Source: Tenacibaculum skagerrakense
GTDB lineage: Bacteria; Bacteroidota; Bacteroidia; Flavobacteriales; Flavobacteriaceae
Direction: 5' to 3'
NCBI RefSeq assembly: GCF_004345825.1
Contig: NZ_SLXM01000004.1
Location: forward strand, 252,462-316,461
DNA length: 64,000 bases
Shown: positions 50,892-60,452 of the stretch, piece by piece
Numbering within the stretch: the first letter of the stretch is position 1
Layout: each line of letters starts with the position of its first letter
Program-made: the position numbers and the translations under genes
Notes under the pieces: generated by a model
The model's input: only the letters and a program-made list of their open reading frames with translations
The model's database searches: none
Told to the model about the DNA's origin: nothing

Positions 50892-53708
50892 CTAATGTGC
50901 TTCTAACCAATTTTGACCTAAACCAATTTCAACATCTAAAGGCACAGTAAGCTTAAATGCATTTTCCATCTCTTCCTTAATGATTGGTTTGATAATTTCC
51001 AATTCGTCATTATACGCATCAAACACCAATTCATCATGCACTTGAAGTAGCATTTTTGATTTGAACTGTTCTTTTTCAAATCGATTATAAATATTAATCA
51101 TTGCTAATTTGATTACATCAGCTGCACTACCTTGAATAGGAGCATTTACAGCGTTTCGTTCAGCTGCACCTCTAACAATAGCATTTCTAGAATTAATATC
51201 TTTCAAATAACGTTTTCTACCTAAAATAGTTTCTACATACCCATTTTCTCTTGCAAAATCAATTTGTTTGGCAATAAAGTTTTTAAGTTTTGGATACGTT
51301 TTGTAGTAAGTATCAATTAATTCTTTGGCTTCAGATCTATTTAAATTCGTTTGATTACTCAATCCAAAAGCAGAAACACCATAAATAATTCCGAAGTTAA
51401 CAGTTTTTGCATTGCTACGTTGTTCGCGTGTTACTTCCTCTAAAGCTACATTAAATACTTTTGCTGCGGTTGAAGCATGAATATCTTCTCCGTCCTGAAA
51501 TGCCTTTATCATTGTTTCTTCTTCGCTTAATGCAGCAATAATTCGTAATTCAATTTGAGAATAATCGGCAGCCAATAACGTATAGTTTTTATCTCTAGGA
51601 ATAAAAGCCTTACGAACTTCTTGTCCGCGTGTAGTTCTAATCGGAATGTTTTGTAAGTTCGGATTGTTTGAACTTAGTCGTCCGGTAGCAGCAACCGCTT
51701 GTGCATATACTGTATGAATACGATTTGTTTTTGGGTTCAATTCGTTTGGAAGTGCATCTACATAGGTGCTTTGTAATTTTTTACACTGACGATATTCCAA
51801 GATATCTGCAACTATCTGATGTTCTTTTAAATAAGACAACACGTCTTCAGCAGTAGAATATTGACCTGTTTTTGTTTTTTTAGGTTTGTCAACTAGCTTT
51901 AATTTTTCAAATAAAATTGGACCTAATTGTTTTGGTGAAGCAATGTTAAATTCCTCTCCAGCTTGTTCATAAATTTGCTTTTCTAAAGAAACAATATCTA
52001 TCGAAAGCTCCTTAGAAAAATCGTTTAAGAAAGAAGTATTAAGATTAATACCTTCAATTTCCATAGCAGATAACACAGCAACTAGTGGAATTTCTACTTT
52101 TTCAAATAAATCGGTCAAATTACCAGCTGCTAATTCTTTTTCAAAATGATATTTTAACTGAAGGGTAATGTCAGCATCTTCAACAGCATATTCCGTTTGT
52201 TGATGTAAATCAACAGTTCTCATTGAAAGCTGATTTTTACCTTTTTTTCCTATTAATTCAGTAATAGAAACAGGTTGGTAATTCAAGTATGTTTCAGAAA
52301 GCACATCCATATTATGACGCATATCTGGATTAATCAAATAATGCGCAATCATAGTATCGAATAAAGTTCCTTTGACAGGGATGTTATAATTCGATAGAAC
52401 CTTTATATCATACTTAATATTGTGTCCAATTTTTTCAATAGATTCATCTTCAAAAAAAGGTTTAAATGTTTCCAGAATATTTCGAGTTTCCTCTTGGTCT
52501 TCAGGAAAAGAAACATAATAACCTTTGCCAACTTCCCAAGAAAAAGCAATCCCAATAAGTTCAACCTCTAATGCTTTTAATCCAGTAGTTTCGGTATCAA
52601 AACAAACAGATTTTTGAAGTAAAAGTTTTTCTAAAAGTAGTTTACGAGCTAAAGAAGTATTCACTAACTGATAGAAATGCGATGTATTATTGATGGTTTT
52701 AAACCCATTTATGCTTTGAGTTTCTGTGTTTCCTGATCCAGGAACATTAAATAAATCAAACTGTCCAGAAGATGAAGATTGCTTAGTTGAAGTTTTTTCT
52801 TTTGGAGCGTCATCAGACTCTTCAGAAGTGAATGTTTTAAGAAAATTTTCTGTCATTCTCCTAAACTCCAATTCAGTGAAAATGGCTTTGGTTTTTTCAA
52901 TATCTGGTTGCTCAAAAATAAGTTTGTCTTGCTCTAATTCCACTGGTACATCAAGCATAATTGTGGCAAGTTTTTTAGATAGTAAACCTAGTTCTTTATT
53001 GGCTTCTATCTTTTCTTTCATTTTACCTTTAAGCTCATGAGTGTTTTCTAGTAAACCTTCCATAGAGCCATAGGTAGCAATAAATTTTTTAGCAGTTTTC
53101 TCTCCAACTCCAGGTAAGCCAGGGATATTATCAACAGAATCTCCCATCATTCCTAAAAAATCGATTACCTGCTCTGGACGCTCAACTTCAAATTTTTGCT
53201 TTACTTCTTCAACACCCCATTTTTCGTAACCATTTCCCATTCTTGGTGGGCGGTACATAAAAATGCTATCAGAAACTAATTGTGCATAATCTTTATCAGG
53301 TGTAACCATATAGGTTTCTAAACCTGCTTTTTCAGCTTTTTTAGCTAGTGTTCCAATAATATCATCAGCTTCATATCCTTCTTTTACAATAGCAGGAATA
53401 TTCATAGCTTCCAAAATTTTTTCAATGTAAGGAACTGCAATTCTAATAGCTTCAGGAGTTTCTTGTCTGTTCGCTTTGTATTCAGGAAAAACTTCAACTC
53501 TATCTACACTACCGCCCTTATCGAAGCATACAGCTAAGTAGTCAGGTTTTTCTTTTTTTATGACATCTAACAAGGAATTTGTAAAACCAAGAATAGCCGA
53601 AGTATCCATTCCTTTTGAATTAATTCTTGGGTTTTTGATGAATGCATAATATCCTCTAAAAATCAAAGCGTAGGCGTCTAATAAAAAAAGTCTTTTTTTG
53701 GTAGTCAT
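50892..53708 (-). CDS. polA: DNA polymerase I
   Basis: The 938-aa repair and gap-filling polymerase has all three parts. These are an N-terminal 5'-3' nuclease (about 1-290, opening LFLLDAYALIFRGYYA), a 3'-5' exonuclease with DTETTG at 371-376, so proofreading appears intact, and the polymerase domain. The polymerase motifs are ADYSQIELRI (A), RSNAKTVNFGIIYG (B) and VHDEL (C). A Ser/Thr/Lys-rich linker lies around residues 300-330. Single gene with its own terminator. Confidence 0.97.
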   Translation of the reverse strand: MTTKKRLFLLDAYALIFRGYYAFIKNPRINSKGMDTSAILGFTNSLLDVIKKEKPDYLAVCFDKGGSVDRVEVFPEYKANRQETPEAIRIAVPYIEKILEAMNIPAIVKEGYEADDIIGTLAKKAEKAGLETYMVTPDKDYAQLVSDSIFMYRPPRMGNGYEKWGVEEVKQKFEVERPEQVIDFLGMMGDSVDNIPGLPGVGEKTAKKFIATYGSMEGLLENTHELKGKMKEKIEANKELGLLSKKLATIMLDVPVELEQDKLIFEQPDIEKTKAIFTELEFRRMTENFLKTFTSEESDDAPKEKTSTKQSSSSGQFDLFNVPGSGNTETQSINGFKTINNTSHFYQLVNTSLARKLLLEKLLLQKSVCFDTETTGLKALEVELIGIAFSWEVGKGYYVSFPEDQEETRNILETFKPFFEDESIEKIGHNIKYDIKVLSNYNIPVKGTLFDTMIAHYLINPDMRHNMDVLSETYLNYQPVSITELIGKKGKNQLSMRTVDLHQQTEYAVEDADITLQLKYHFEKELAAGNLTDLFEKVEIPLVAVLSAMEIEGINLNTSFLNDFSKELSIDIVSLEKQIYEQAGEEFNIASPKQLGPILFEKLKLVDKPKKTKTGQYSTAEDVLSYLKEHQIVADILEYRQCKKLQSTYVDALPNELNPKTNRIHTVYAQAVAATGRLSSNNPNLQNIPIRTTRGQEVRKAFIPRDKNYTLLAADYSQIELRIIAALSEEETMIKAFQDGEDIHASTAAKVFNVALEEVTREQRSNAKTVNFGIIYGVSAFGLSNQTNLNRSEAKELIDTYYKTYPKLKNFIAKQIDFARENGYVETILGRKRYLKDINSRNAIVRGAAERNAVNAPIQGSAADVIKLAMINIYNRFEKEQFKSKMLLQVHDELVFDAYNDELEIIKPIIKEEMENAFKLTVPLDVEIGLGQNWLEAH

Positions 53709-53831
53709 ATTTTTATCTGAATTGAAGAACGTAAAACTACAAAATAATACTGCCGTTCGAAAAAAAAAGCGGAAATTGAAACAATCTTATAGATATTACG
53801 TCAGATTAACAAGCTGAAAAAAACTTAACGA

Positions 53832-54965
53832 ATGAAACTTATTTGGAAAATTGTAATAGCAGTAATAGTAGTTGTAATTTTTGTATTTGTAATTATTAGT
53901 GTTTGGGCACTTAATAGAATAGCTAAAATTGAGGAGTTAGATATTAGTGGAGCCAATACGCAAATGGAAAAAGTTGACAAGGCTAAAGAATGGTTAATTA
54001 AACTTCAAAAGGATAATAAATTTAATGGAGCTGTTTTATTGATAAAAAACGATAGTGTTATTTTAAAAGAGGCTTACGGATATACAGATTACAGTAGAAA
54101 AGAAAAATTGACAACAGCTTCTTCTTTTCGTTTAGCATCCGTTTCCAAACAATTTACGGGAGTTGGAATCATGTTGTTAAAAGAACAAGGAAAGTTAAAC
54201 TTTGATGATCCAATCACACAATTTTTACCTTCCTTAAGCTACAAAAATGTAACTGTAAGACATTTGCTTAATCATACATCAGGAATTCCGGATGCTTATA
54301 TGAGTTTTCCAAAAAAATATGAAGAGGAAATTGGAGATGCATTGACAATTACAAAAATGGTAGAATTATTAGGTAAGGAAAATTTACCATTAAATACTAT
54401 TCCTAATGAATTACATTCCTATAATAACACAGGTTATGTTTTACTAGCAGCTATCATTGAAAGTATATCTGGAACATCATTTGAAGAATTTATGCAAACT
54501 GAACTCTTCGATAAATTAAACATGAAAAATACAAGAGTGTGGAATTTGGTTTCCAAAGACACATCGTTTTCAAACAAAACATGGTCTTTTGATAATGTGT
54601 TAGGAGAAACTGAAGAATTAAGACCTGGAGTTTTGGACGGTATAGCGGGTGATGGAGGAGTGTTTTCTAGCATTGATGATTTTGTGCTATGGAATCAGTT
54701 TTGGTATGATAATAATCTATTGTCTAAAGAAACAATGAAGGAGGCTTTTAAGAAAACAGTCTTAAACAATGGGACTTTGGTTGATTATGGTTTTGGTTGG
54801 TCTATTTATAACGAGAATGCACACGCACACAATGGTTCTTGGTTAGGTGCCAGAACGAGTATTGTAAGAAATTCAAAGTTAAAGAATGCTATTGTAGTAC
54901 TAGATAATTCGTCAAGTATGAATATAGATGCTATTGTTAATCAGTTAGTGAAAGTTTTAAAGTAA
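53832..54965 (+). CDS. Membrane-anchored serine hydrolase of the beta-lactamase/class C family
   Basis: The 377-aa protein has an N-terminal membrane anchor (about 5-27), then a periplasmic penicillin-binding-protein-like domain. It shows S103-V-S-K106 (SxxK), Y197-N-N199 (YxN) and a late H-N-G (AHNGSW) in place of KTG. Family members include esterases and peptidases as well as beta-lactamases; a resistance function cannot be claimed from this. Single gene. Confidence 0.92.
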   Translation: MKLIWKIVIAVIVVVIFVFVIISVWALNRIAKIEELDISGANTQMEKVDKAKEWLIKLQKDNKFNGAVLLIKNDSVILKEAYGYTDYSRKEKLTTASSFRLASVSKQFTGVGIMLLKEQGKLNFDDPITQFLPSLSYKNVTVRHLLNHTSGIPDAYMSFPKKYEEEIGDALTITKMVELLGKENLPLNTIPNELHSYNNTGYVLLAAIIESISGTSFEEFMQTELFDKLNMKNTRVWNLVSKDTSFSNKTWSFDNVLGETEELRPGVLDGIAGDGGVFSSIDDFVLWNQFWYDNNLLSKETMKEAFKKTVLNNGTLVDYGFGWSIYNENAHAHNGSWLGARTSIVRNSKLKNAIVVLDNSSSMNIDAIVNQLVKVLK

Positions 54966-55062
54966 AAACTAATAGTATAGTAAATTCAAAATAAAACATT
55001 CATTAACATTTTTTTATCATTTACAGTAACAGAAGTTTCTATAATTTATTGATAGATAGCTG

Positions 55063-55070
55063 TATCTTTG
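55063..55070 (+). promoter_or_regulatory. Metallophosphoesterase promoter -7 box
   Basis: TATCTTTG matches TAnnTTTG, 24 bp before the start codon. Confidence 0.5.
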
Positions 55071-55094
55071 CTCGGTTACATTAAAAATTAAAAT

Positions 55095-56318
55095 ATGCCT
55101 CGTTGGGTAATCCCTCTATTAATTATTTCTTCGCTAATCATTATTTTAGAATTATATGCTTTTCAAGCAATAAAAACACTTACTAGAAATAAATTTATAA
55201 AGTATGGATGGTTAGTTTTTGGAATCTTAGCTTACGTCAACTTTTTCTACGTTATCTTCTCTTCAGATAGAACTTCAGGACAAACTAGACAATTTCAATG
55301 GGCGGCAGGTTTTATGCTGTTGGCATTATTGCCTAAGTTGTTTGTTTTAATTTTTATGTTCGGAGAAGATGTTGTACGATACATACAAAAAGGAATTTCG
55401 TTCTTATCGTCAAAAGAAACTCAGCCAGTTGCTGGAAGAAGAAAGTTTATTTCTCAAATAGCCTTAGGGATTGCTGCAATTCCTTTTGCAAGTTTATTGT
55501 ATGGAATTTTTAAAGGAAAATTCAACTATAAGGTTTTAAAATACCAGTTAACTTTTAAAGATTTACCAGAAGCATTTGATGGTTTTACTATCACTCAAAT
55601 TACAGATATTCATTCGGGTAGTTTTGATAATAAAGAAAAAATCCAATACGGAATAGATTTAATAAATCAGCAAAATTCGGATGTTATTTTATTTACAGGA
55701 GATATAGTAAATAATTTTGCTAAAGAAATGGATCCTTGGATTGACATGTTTAAGAGTTTGAAAGCGCCTTCAGGTAAATTTTCTATACTTGGGAATCACG
55801 ATTATGGAGATTATTCTCAATGGGAAACAGAAGATGACAAGAAAGCTAATTTTGAAGCCGTTAAAGAAATTCATCCTAAAATAGGTTTTGATCTGTTGTT
55901 AAATGAGCATCGATATTTAGAAAAAGATGGACAAAAGATTGCTTTAGTTGGAGTAGAGAATTGGGGAAAAGGATTTAAAAAAGCAGGCGATTTACAAAAG
56001 GCATCTGAAGGTGTATATCAGGAAGATTTTAAAATTTTAATGACGCATGACCCTACGCATTGGGACTTAAAAGTCAAAGAAGATGATTTTAATTATCAGT
56101 TAACGTTAAGTGGGCATACTCATGGTTTACAGTTTGGTATAGAAATTCCAGGTTTTTTTAGATGGAGCCCTTCTCAATATGTTTACAAACAATGGGCTGG
56201 ATTATATGAAGAATTTGGAAGATATGTGAATGTAAATCGCGGTTTTGGTTACCACGCTTTTCCAGGTAGAGTAGGGATTTGGCCAGAAATTACTGTCATA
56301 GAACTAAAAAAAGCATGA
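55095..56318 (+). CDS. Membrane-anchored metallophosphoesterase (YkuE/YaeI-like)
   Basis: The 407-aa protein has an N-terminal membrane part (about four helices, residues 5-160) and a calcineurin-like phosphoesterase domain with the metal-binding motifs ITDIHSGS, TGDIVNN, LGNHDYG, MTHDP and SGHTHGLQFG. These two-metal enzymes hydrolyse phosphoesters; related proteins act on lipid A precursors or UDP-sugars lipids in the envelope. All metal ligands appear present. The thioredoxin-like gene follows 87 bp later. Confidence 0.94.
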   Translation: MPRWVIPLLIISSLIIILELYAFQAIKTLTRNKFIKYGWLVFGILAYVNFFYVIFSSDRTSGQTRQFQWAAGFMLLALLPKLFVLIFMFGEDVVRYIQKGISFLSSKETQPVAGRRKFISQIALGIAAIPFASLLYGIFKGKFNYKVLKYQLTFKDLPEAFDGFTITQITDIHSGSFDNKEKIQYGIDLINQQNSDVILFTGDIVNNFAKEMDPWIDMFKSLKAPSGKFSILGNHDYGDYSQWETEDDKKANFEAVKEIHPKIGFDLLLNEHRYLEKDGQKIALVGVENWGKGFKKAGDLQKASEGVYQEDFKILMTHDPTHWDLKVKEDDFNYQLTLSGHTHGLQFGIEIPGFFRWSPSQYVYKQWAGLYEEFGRYVNVNRGFGYHAFPGRVGIWPEITVIELKKA

Positions 56319-56405
56319 TTTTAGCGTTTTTTCTCAGGTAAATCGTTGATGCTTAATAAAAAAATAGTAATTTTAGGCGTGTTTTTTAGATAAATTATTA
56401 AAAAA

Positions 56406-56699
56406 ATGACAAAGTTTGGCGAAATCATCAACATCGATATCCCCGTATTAATCGATTTCTACTTTGATTGGGATGATGCTGAAAACAGTGTAGAAACATT
56501 AAGAGATGTGGCTGCAGCCTTAGGCGATAAAGCTAAAGTTATCAAGATTGATATTAAGAAAAATGAAATATTAGCTGATGCTTTACGAGTAAAAGGAAAT
56601 CCTACTTTTATGATTTATAAGAAAGGAGAAATGAAGTGGAGAAAAACAGGTGAACAAGATGCAAATACCTTAATAGGTTTGGTGCAACAATATGTTTAA
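56406..56699 (+). CDS. Thioredoxin-fold protein without cysteines
   Basis: The 97-aa protein has a thioredoxin fold (PVLIDFYFDWDD, then GNPTFMIYKKG with the cis-proline conserved). The WCGPC active site is replaced by W22-D-D-A-E26, and the whole protein contains no cysteine. It cannot carry out thiol-disulphide exchange and more likely acts as a binding or scaffold protein. Similar degenerate thioredoxins exist in flavobacteria, as far as I recall. Confidence 0.92.
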   Translation: MTKFGEIINIDIPVLIDFYFDWDDAENSVETLRDVAAALGDKAKVIKIDIKKNEILADALRVKGNPTFMIYKKGEMKWRKTGEQDANTLIGLVQQYV

Positions 56700-56721
56700 A
56701 CATAACAAAAAATTATAAGAT

Positions 56722-56748
56722 AAAAAGCTGCCTTCATGGCGGCTTTTT
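56722..56748. terminator. Bidirectional terminator between thioredoxin-like and lodB-like genes
   Basis: AAAAAGCTGCC and GGCGGCTTTTT form a stem with A- and T-runs on either side, suited to both convergent genes. Confidence 0.8.
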
Positions 56749-56759
56749 GCTTTAATATG

Positions 56760-57809
56760 TTAATGAATTACTTGGTATAGTTTTTCTTTTTGCTTTAAGT
56801 ATTCATTAAAAATAGCGTACAATTTCTGTTCGTATTTTACTAAACTTTCTTGATTATGATTCAAGTATTCTTCAATTGCCATTGCAGCCTCTTTTACAGT
56901 ATAAATAGCGTTAGAGATTCCATGGGAAGATATAGGGTCAAAAGCTAAGGCCGCATCTCCAATACCAATTATATTATTAGATATGATTTTTGAAGAAATC
57001 GAAGAGTTGGCTTGTTTTCCATAAACTTTAAAATTTCCTTTGTCGGGTAAACAAAATTGAAGGAGAGTTGTATTGTTTAGTAACTTTCTCCAATGTTCAA
57101 ATTGTTTAAATACTTTATGGAATTCGTTATTTTTAGAAGTGTGTAAAGTAATAATTCTAGTGGTTTCATTTAAATCTGAGACTGTTCCCCAGCAATCATT
57201 TGAGATAACTTCAGTAAAAAAACCATATTTTAAATCAGGACCAGTTTTAGGTAAATAGCACAGAAAAGCTAGAGTGTCGTCATAATCTATACTCTTACTA
57301 TTTGCTTGTTTTAAGAAATGTCTTTTTCTTCCAGTAGCATCAACTAAAAGAGAAGCGCTAATATCTACAATATCATTATTTATTTTTTGAACCTTTACTT
57401 TATTCTCTTTTTCATTAAACTGAACTTTACTAATTTCATTTACTGAAAGAATATTAGAAGCATTTTGTTCTATAATATTCAAGACCTTTTTCTTGTCGAT
57501 TTTTAAGCCATAACCAAATTTATTTTTTATGAAGAAACTTTCATCAACAATATAATCTGAATTCCACTTCGACTGATATCCGTAGGTTTTTGTAGCATAT
57601 TTCTCAAAAAAATCTAGGGCATTTAACTCCTCAAGAAGCTCTAATGTAGTTGGCGGAATAGTTTCAGCTAAGGGTAAATTACTTTTTATGTTTTTTTTAG
57701 ATAAGAGCATGCTTGAAATTCCTCTGTGCTCTAATACATATTGTAAAAGGAGTCCTGAAACTCCGTTACCAATAATTAATACATCGGTTTGTAAAGTTTC
57801 AGAACTCAT
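56760..57809 (-). CDS. FAD-dependent oxidoreductase, LodB-like partner of the LodA oxidase
   Basis: The 349-aa flavoprotein has an N-terminal Rossmann motif (VLIIGNGVSGLLLQ), a mid-protein LVDATGRKRHF and a GDAALAFDP motif, as in the halogenase/LodB group. LodB proteins are needed to form the cysteine tryptophylquinone (CTQ) cofactor of LodA-type oxidases. The gene starts 4 bp after the lodA-like stop, so the pair is co-translated, which fits that role. Confidence 0.9.
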   Translation of the reverse strand: MSSETLQTDVLIIGNGVSGLLLQYVLEHRGISSMLLSKKNIKSNLPLAETIPPTTLELLEELNALDFFEKYATKTYGYQSKWNSDYIVDESFFIKNKFGYGLKIDKKKVLNIIEQNASNILSVNEISKVQFNEKENKVKVQKINNDIVDISASLLVDATGRKRHFLKQANSKSIDYDDTLAFLCYLPKTGPDLKYGFFTEVISNDCWGTVSDLNETTRIITLHTSKNNEFHKVFKQFEHWRKLLNNTTLLQFCLPDKGNFKVYGKQANSSISSKIISNNIIGIGDAALAFDPISSHGISNAIYTVKEAAMAIEEYLNHNQESLVKYEQKLYAIFNEYLKQKEKLYQVIH

Positions 57810-57813
57810 AGTG

Positions 57814-60240
57814 TTATTTAAAGATTAAGTAAAATTCAGATGAAGATTCGTAACCACCACATTTGTCGATATAATTTACTTCTATAGTAACAAAAGAGTT
57901 TATTGCTTCTTTAAGATGTGCAGTTATATCAATAGGAGGTTGAGGCATAATTCTTCCGCTACAGTTATTGCTAAAATCGTACTCAAAAGCAATCTTACCA
58001 TTTATTTTCATTTGAAAGACATCATCAACAAACACTTCTCCTGTGCCATCAGGATTTGAAGATAAGAAGGCAGTTTTATTGTCTGGTATCCATACCATTT
58101 CTCTAGTATTTGAATAAAAAGAAGTAGGAGGAACTAACGTTACAGGCTCATTAGGAACAGCTTTGCCTAAAAATATAGAGGTTTTATCCTTTACATTTTT
58201 GCTCTCTGAAGCAACATAAACTAATTCTGGTATTCCATTTACGCTAGAAGTTCTACCAGCCACAACACCAACATTTTTCCACTTGTAAACCATGTTAATT
58301 AAGCCATTCATATAACCACCTTCTGCGTGATATCCAACATAGCCAGTATCTGTTGTCATTAACCATGGTAACCTATTCGCGTATACATATTGAATAGTTT
58401 CTGGTTTTAAATCGGTATTTCTCATAGCTACCAAACTTTCCTCTGTTAAAACATCAACAGGTAAATTTGCTGCCCACCAAGCTGGTATTGGATATTGACT
58501 ATCTAAAAACACTTTTTGACAACTTCCTGCATCAGATTGCCAAGGAATTCCCATCCATTTAGTTAAATCACCAGGAGTACTTTTCCAAAGCCAACTTTTT
58601 TCATTACTACTATCTATTGATTCTTTTATATCATCAGAATTCATTTGAAGTCCATAATCATTATAAAATATATCTTTTTGCTCAGCAGGGGTAGCAGCAG
58701 CGATTCTAATTTCACGCAAACCAAAGAATGAATTTCCTGGTGTAACATCAGTAAAAGATAATGAGTTTTCTGCATACATTTGTGCATGTCGCATAGGCCA
58801 AGTAAGTTCTACACCAGGATGAAAACCTCCTCCATACAGTGTTTCAAGAACGGCTCTAGTCATTAATAATGCTGATTTTGACGGGTCGTTTGCAGCATCT
58901 AGATATTGTTGTTGGTAATACTTTCCTAATGCATCCATTGTAGAGAAATCTCCTTCTAGTGATGTGAAGTTACCGTCTCTCCATTTTCTTAATTCATTAT
59001 ATAAAATTGGAGGGATAGCAAACCATTGAGCGGGACTACCCGGATAATTAATTCCATCTCCTGGATAAAATGGATATTTCAATTCTTGAGTTCCACTTCC
59101 AATGTTGGTAATATCTGTTTTACTTTTACTTGGTATAGAAGGTTCATTATCATAGTTGTATAATGGATCTCTAAACAAATTAAATATTTTGTTTCTAACA
59201 TGTTGAGCAGAGACAGAGTTACTGTATAATGATTTAAATTCTGCTGTGGTTAATTCATCTATTGTTTCTCTAAAAGATGGTGCTAAGAAGTCACTTAAAT
59301 TAACCCACTGCATTCTGTACAATCTGTAAAGTATAGGAAAAATAAGACTAAAATCAGTAGTATAGCTATCGTTGCTAATACCGCAAATTAAATCGTACAT
59401 GGTTGCTAAAGGTTGAATTTGCGGAGCATAATCTGGAGGAGCTGTTGCAATCCATGCTGAAGAATCAGCGTCGTTTAATTCGTAAGTGGTACCATTCATA
59501 GTTACTTTAGCGGTAACTTTTCCATCACAAATATCATCATACCAATTTGAGTTATCGGCAAAATCCGTATTTAAATCAGAAGGGTTTAAAGCCGCTGAAA
59601 TACCATCGCCTGGATAAAAAATTAAACTTCCTCCATCATATTCTACAGCACCTAAATTCACATCTTTAGATTCCAAATTCATGGCGGCCGCAACCTTGCT
59701 ATATGATTCGTTAGCCAATGGAAAAGGAAACTGCCCGCCTAATTTTACTGGAGAAGTATTTTTTGAATTTATAGTAGTTGGAGCAGGGCTATTCACCAAC
59801 TCCTTTCGGTAGTTATAATTTTTACTATTTATTAATTGCTCATTTAATACATTAGGATTTCTTCTTGAAGTACTAATTCCAGGAGCAATTTGTTTGGTAT
59901 AAAAATTTGGACTTAAATTGTTATTGTCAGTATTAATAGATAAATCTAAACTATTATTAAAATCGTACCAGAAAGGTTTTTTATTAGCAACTTCTACAGT
60001 CCATTCAATATCACATGATGAGGCATCAATTTTACGAATTGGTTTACCGTTATCATCACATTCATAAATATAAAAGCGTTGAGCTTGCTTTTTTAAAGCT
60101 CCATCTTTGGTGTGAAACTCTAAATCATTATCATATAAATTAGCCCAAGGAACTTCAGGTGTAAATACAACATCATTTTTATTAGTAGGTCCGTTTCCAA
60201 GTCTTGCAATACCAATAGATGGATAAATACGTAGCTTCAT
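57814..60240 (-). CDS. LodA/GoxA-like CTQ-dependent amino-acid or amine oxidase
   Basis: The 808-aa protein opens MKLRIYPSIGIARLGNGP, the hallmark of LodA-type proteins, and ends with YDFSNNCSGRIMPQPPID and a C-terminal ES-rich domain. LodA enzymes oxidise an amino-acid amine to release hydrogen peroxide and ammonia; known members act on lysine or glycine. The likely cofactor cysteine is C574 in PWQSDAGSC; W626 in NRLPWLM is a candidate partner tryptophan, though W588/W589 are nearby. The substrate cannot be read from sequence. Hydrogen peroxide production suggests an antimicrobial role. Confidence 0.9.
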   Translation of the reverse strand: MKLRIYPSIGIARLGNGPTNKNDVVFTPEVPWANLYDNDLEFHTKDGALKKQAQRFYIYECDDNGKPIRKIDASSCDIEWTVEVANKKPFWYDFNNSLDLSINTDNNNLSPNFYTKQIAPGISTSRRNPNVLNEQLINSKNYNYRKELVNSPAPTTINSKNTSPVKLGGQFPFPLANESYSKVAAAMNLESKDVNLGAVEYDGGSLIFYPGDGISAALNPSDLNTDFADNSNWYDDICDGKVTAKVTMNGTTYELNDADSSAWIATAPPDYAPQIQPLATMYDLICGISNDSYTTDFSLIFPILYRLYRMQWVNLSDFLAPSFRETIDELTTAEFKSLYSNSVSAQHVRNKIFNLFRDPLYNYDNEPSIPSKSKTDITNIGSGTQELKYPFYPGDGINYPGSPAQWFAIPPILYNELRKWRDGNFTSLEGDFSTMDALGKYYQQQYLDAANDPSKSALLMTRAVLETLYGGGFHPGVELTWPMRHAQMYAENSLSFTDVTPGNSFFGLREIRIAAATPAEQKDIFYNDYGLQMNSDDIKESIDSSNEKSWLWKSTPGDLTKWMGIPWQSDAGSCQKVFLDSQYPIPAWWAANLPVDVLTEESLVAMRNTDLKPETIQYVYANRLPWLMTTDTGYVGYHAEGGYMNGLINMVYKWKNVGVVAGRTSSVNGIPELVYVASESKNVKDKTSIFLGKAVPNEPVTLVPPTSFYSNTREMVWIPDNKTAFLSSNPDGTGEVFVDDVFQMKINGKIAFEYDFSNNCSGRIMPQPPIDITAHLKEAINSFVTIEVNYIDKCGGYESSSEFYLIFK

Positions 60241-60265
60241 TTTATTTTAGTTTTAGGTTATAACC

Positions 60266-60273
60266 CAAATTTA
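60266..60273 (-). promoter_or_regulatory. Promoter -7 box of the lodA-like operon
   Basis: On the minus strand TAAATTTG matches TAnnTTTG, 25 bp upstream of the lodA-like start; no well-placed -33 TTG. Confidence 0.55.
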
Positions 60274-60423
60274 CTTTTGATAATAGCATGAATTAAAATA
60301 AATGCAACAGAGGACTAAAAAAGAGGAATAAGAATAAGTTTTTTAAGTATGACTGTTTTTGTTAAATAGAAATAAAAGTGTTTATATAGGTGGTTTTATA
60401 AAGTTGTTTGGAAATAATATTGC

Positions 60424-60448
60424 AAAAAAAAGCTGCCTATTGGCAGCC
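60424..60448 (-). terminator. Terminator of the DUF2723 gene
   Basis: On the minus strand GCTGCC/GGCAGC with a 4-base loop is followed by eight T, directly after the stop. Confidence 0.87.
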
Positions 60449-60452
60449 TTAT

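Noticed and set aside
53832..54965. Antibiotic-resistance beta-lactamase
   Set aside because: The SxxK and YxN motifs are present, but the third motif is HNG and the family includes many esterases and peptidases; nothing here shows drug hydrolysis.
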